Shown here one piece after another: positions 54,209 to 54,277 of a stretch of DNA of 54,277 nt (the stretch's first letter is position 1; every line of letters starts with the position of its first letter). Source of the stretch: an uncultured Clostridium sp. (GTDB lineage Bacteria > Bacillota > Clostridia > TANB77 > CAG-508); the NCBI GenBank assembly GCA_902462295.1, contig CABQAZ010000009.1, forward strand, positions 1 to 54,277, read 5' to 3'. The notes beneath the pieces were generated by a model. The model ran no database searches and was not told where the DNA came from. It saw nothing but the letters and a program-made list of their open reading frames with translations. A program made the translations under genes and the position numbers.

Positions 54209-54277
54209 ATGCTTTTTATATATAATAGTGTAAAATGGTTTCGGAATATACAAAAAGAAAGTCCTTTGATATAATAA

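Noticed and set aside
54041..54253. 70-codon minus-strand open frame across the toxin terminator
   Set aside because: It runs through the antisense promoter and the terminator hairpin, so it cannot be a normal gene.

Overview
The window looks like chromosomal DNA from a low-GC, anaerobic, Gram-positive bacterium of the Bacillota, probably a Clostridia-like and host-associated lineage. This is inferred from the very A/T-rich sequence, the standard genetic code, strong AGGAGG-type ribosome sites, the pyruvate formate-lyase pair, a T-box leader, an initiator tRNA, HD-GYP and LysR/TetR/XRE regulators, and the absence of outer-membrane genes. No species can be named from the sequence alone. No rRNA, insertion sequence, CRISPR array or phage structural gene was seen.

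Layout. 0-9 kb: a truncated T-box leader runs off the left edge. A coiled-coil protein and a membrane-fused spermidine-synthase-like protein follow. Then comes a housekeeping block on the minus strand, read as pyrH-frr-uppS-cdsA-rseP, followed by aspS under its own promoter. RseP appears to lack its PDZ domain, and dxr is missing from the place where it often sits. 9-16 kb: pflB/pflA, a 41-bp tandem hairpin repeat, tex, and an HD-GYP response regulator. 16-26 kb: two small regulators or membrane proteins, then a one-module nonribosomal peptide synthetase with a terminal reductase (C-A-T-R) followed by a histidine kinase. An O-antigen-ligase-like protein and an HtrA-like protease complete this part.

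26-29 kb: two unrelated genes (one unknown, one MYG1-like), visibly richer in G/C, share an 84%-identical 90-bp promoter region. They also share a similarly folded 5' leader RNA with an identical 13-nt loop. 29-34.5 kb is the most unusual part. A protein joining a 2H-phosphoesterase-like domain to two Csx3-like repeats, and a P-loop ATPase also carrying two Csx3-like repeats, flank a LysR regulator and a small unknown protein, next to a 4-alpha-glucanotransferase. Csx3 is normally a CRISPR type III ring nuclease, yet nothing else of CRISPR is present.

35-39.4 kb: a compact overlapping operon encodes a PnuC-like transporter, a deoxyribosyltransferase/kinase fusion, a CoaD-like nucleotidyltransferase and a CoaE-like kinase. 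It has a long structured leader and suggests a cofactor salvage pathway (CoA- or NAD-type). A phospholipase-C-like protein follows. 39.4-49.5 kb: an ABC exporter whose ATPase and permease genes are both frameshifted, a TetR regulator with a probable operator, tRNA-fMet, and a giant alpha-2-macroglobulin-like protein with an internal multi-pass membrane region, also frameshifted. 49.7-53.6 kb: membrane proteins, an XRE regulator and another G/C-rich orphan gene. The right edge holds what looks like a type I toxin-antitoxin module: a 39-residue hydrophobic peptide and a convergent antisense RNA sharing a bidirectional terminator.
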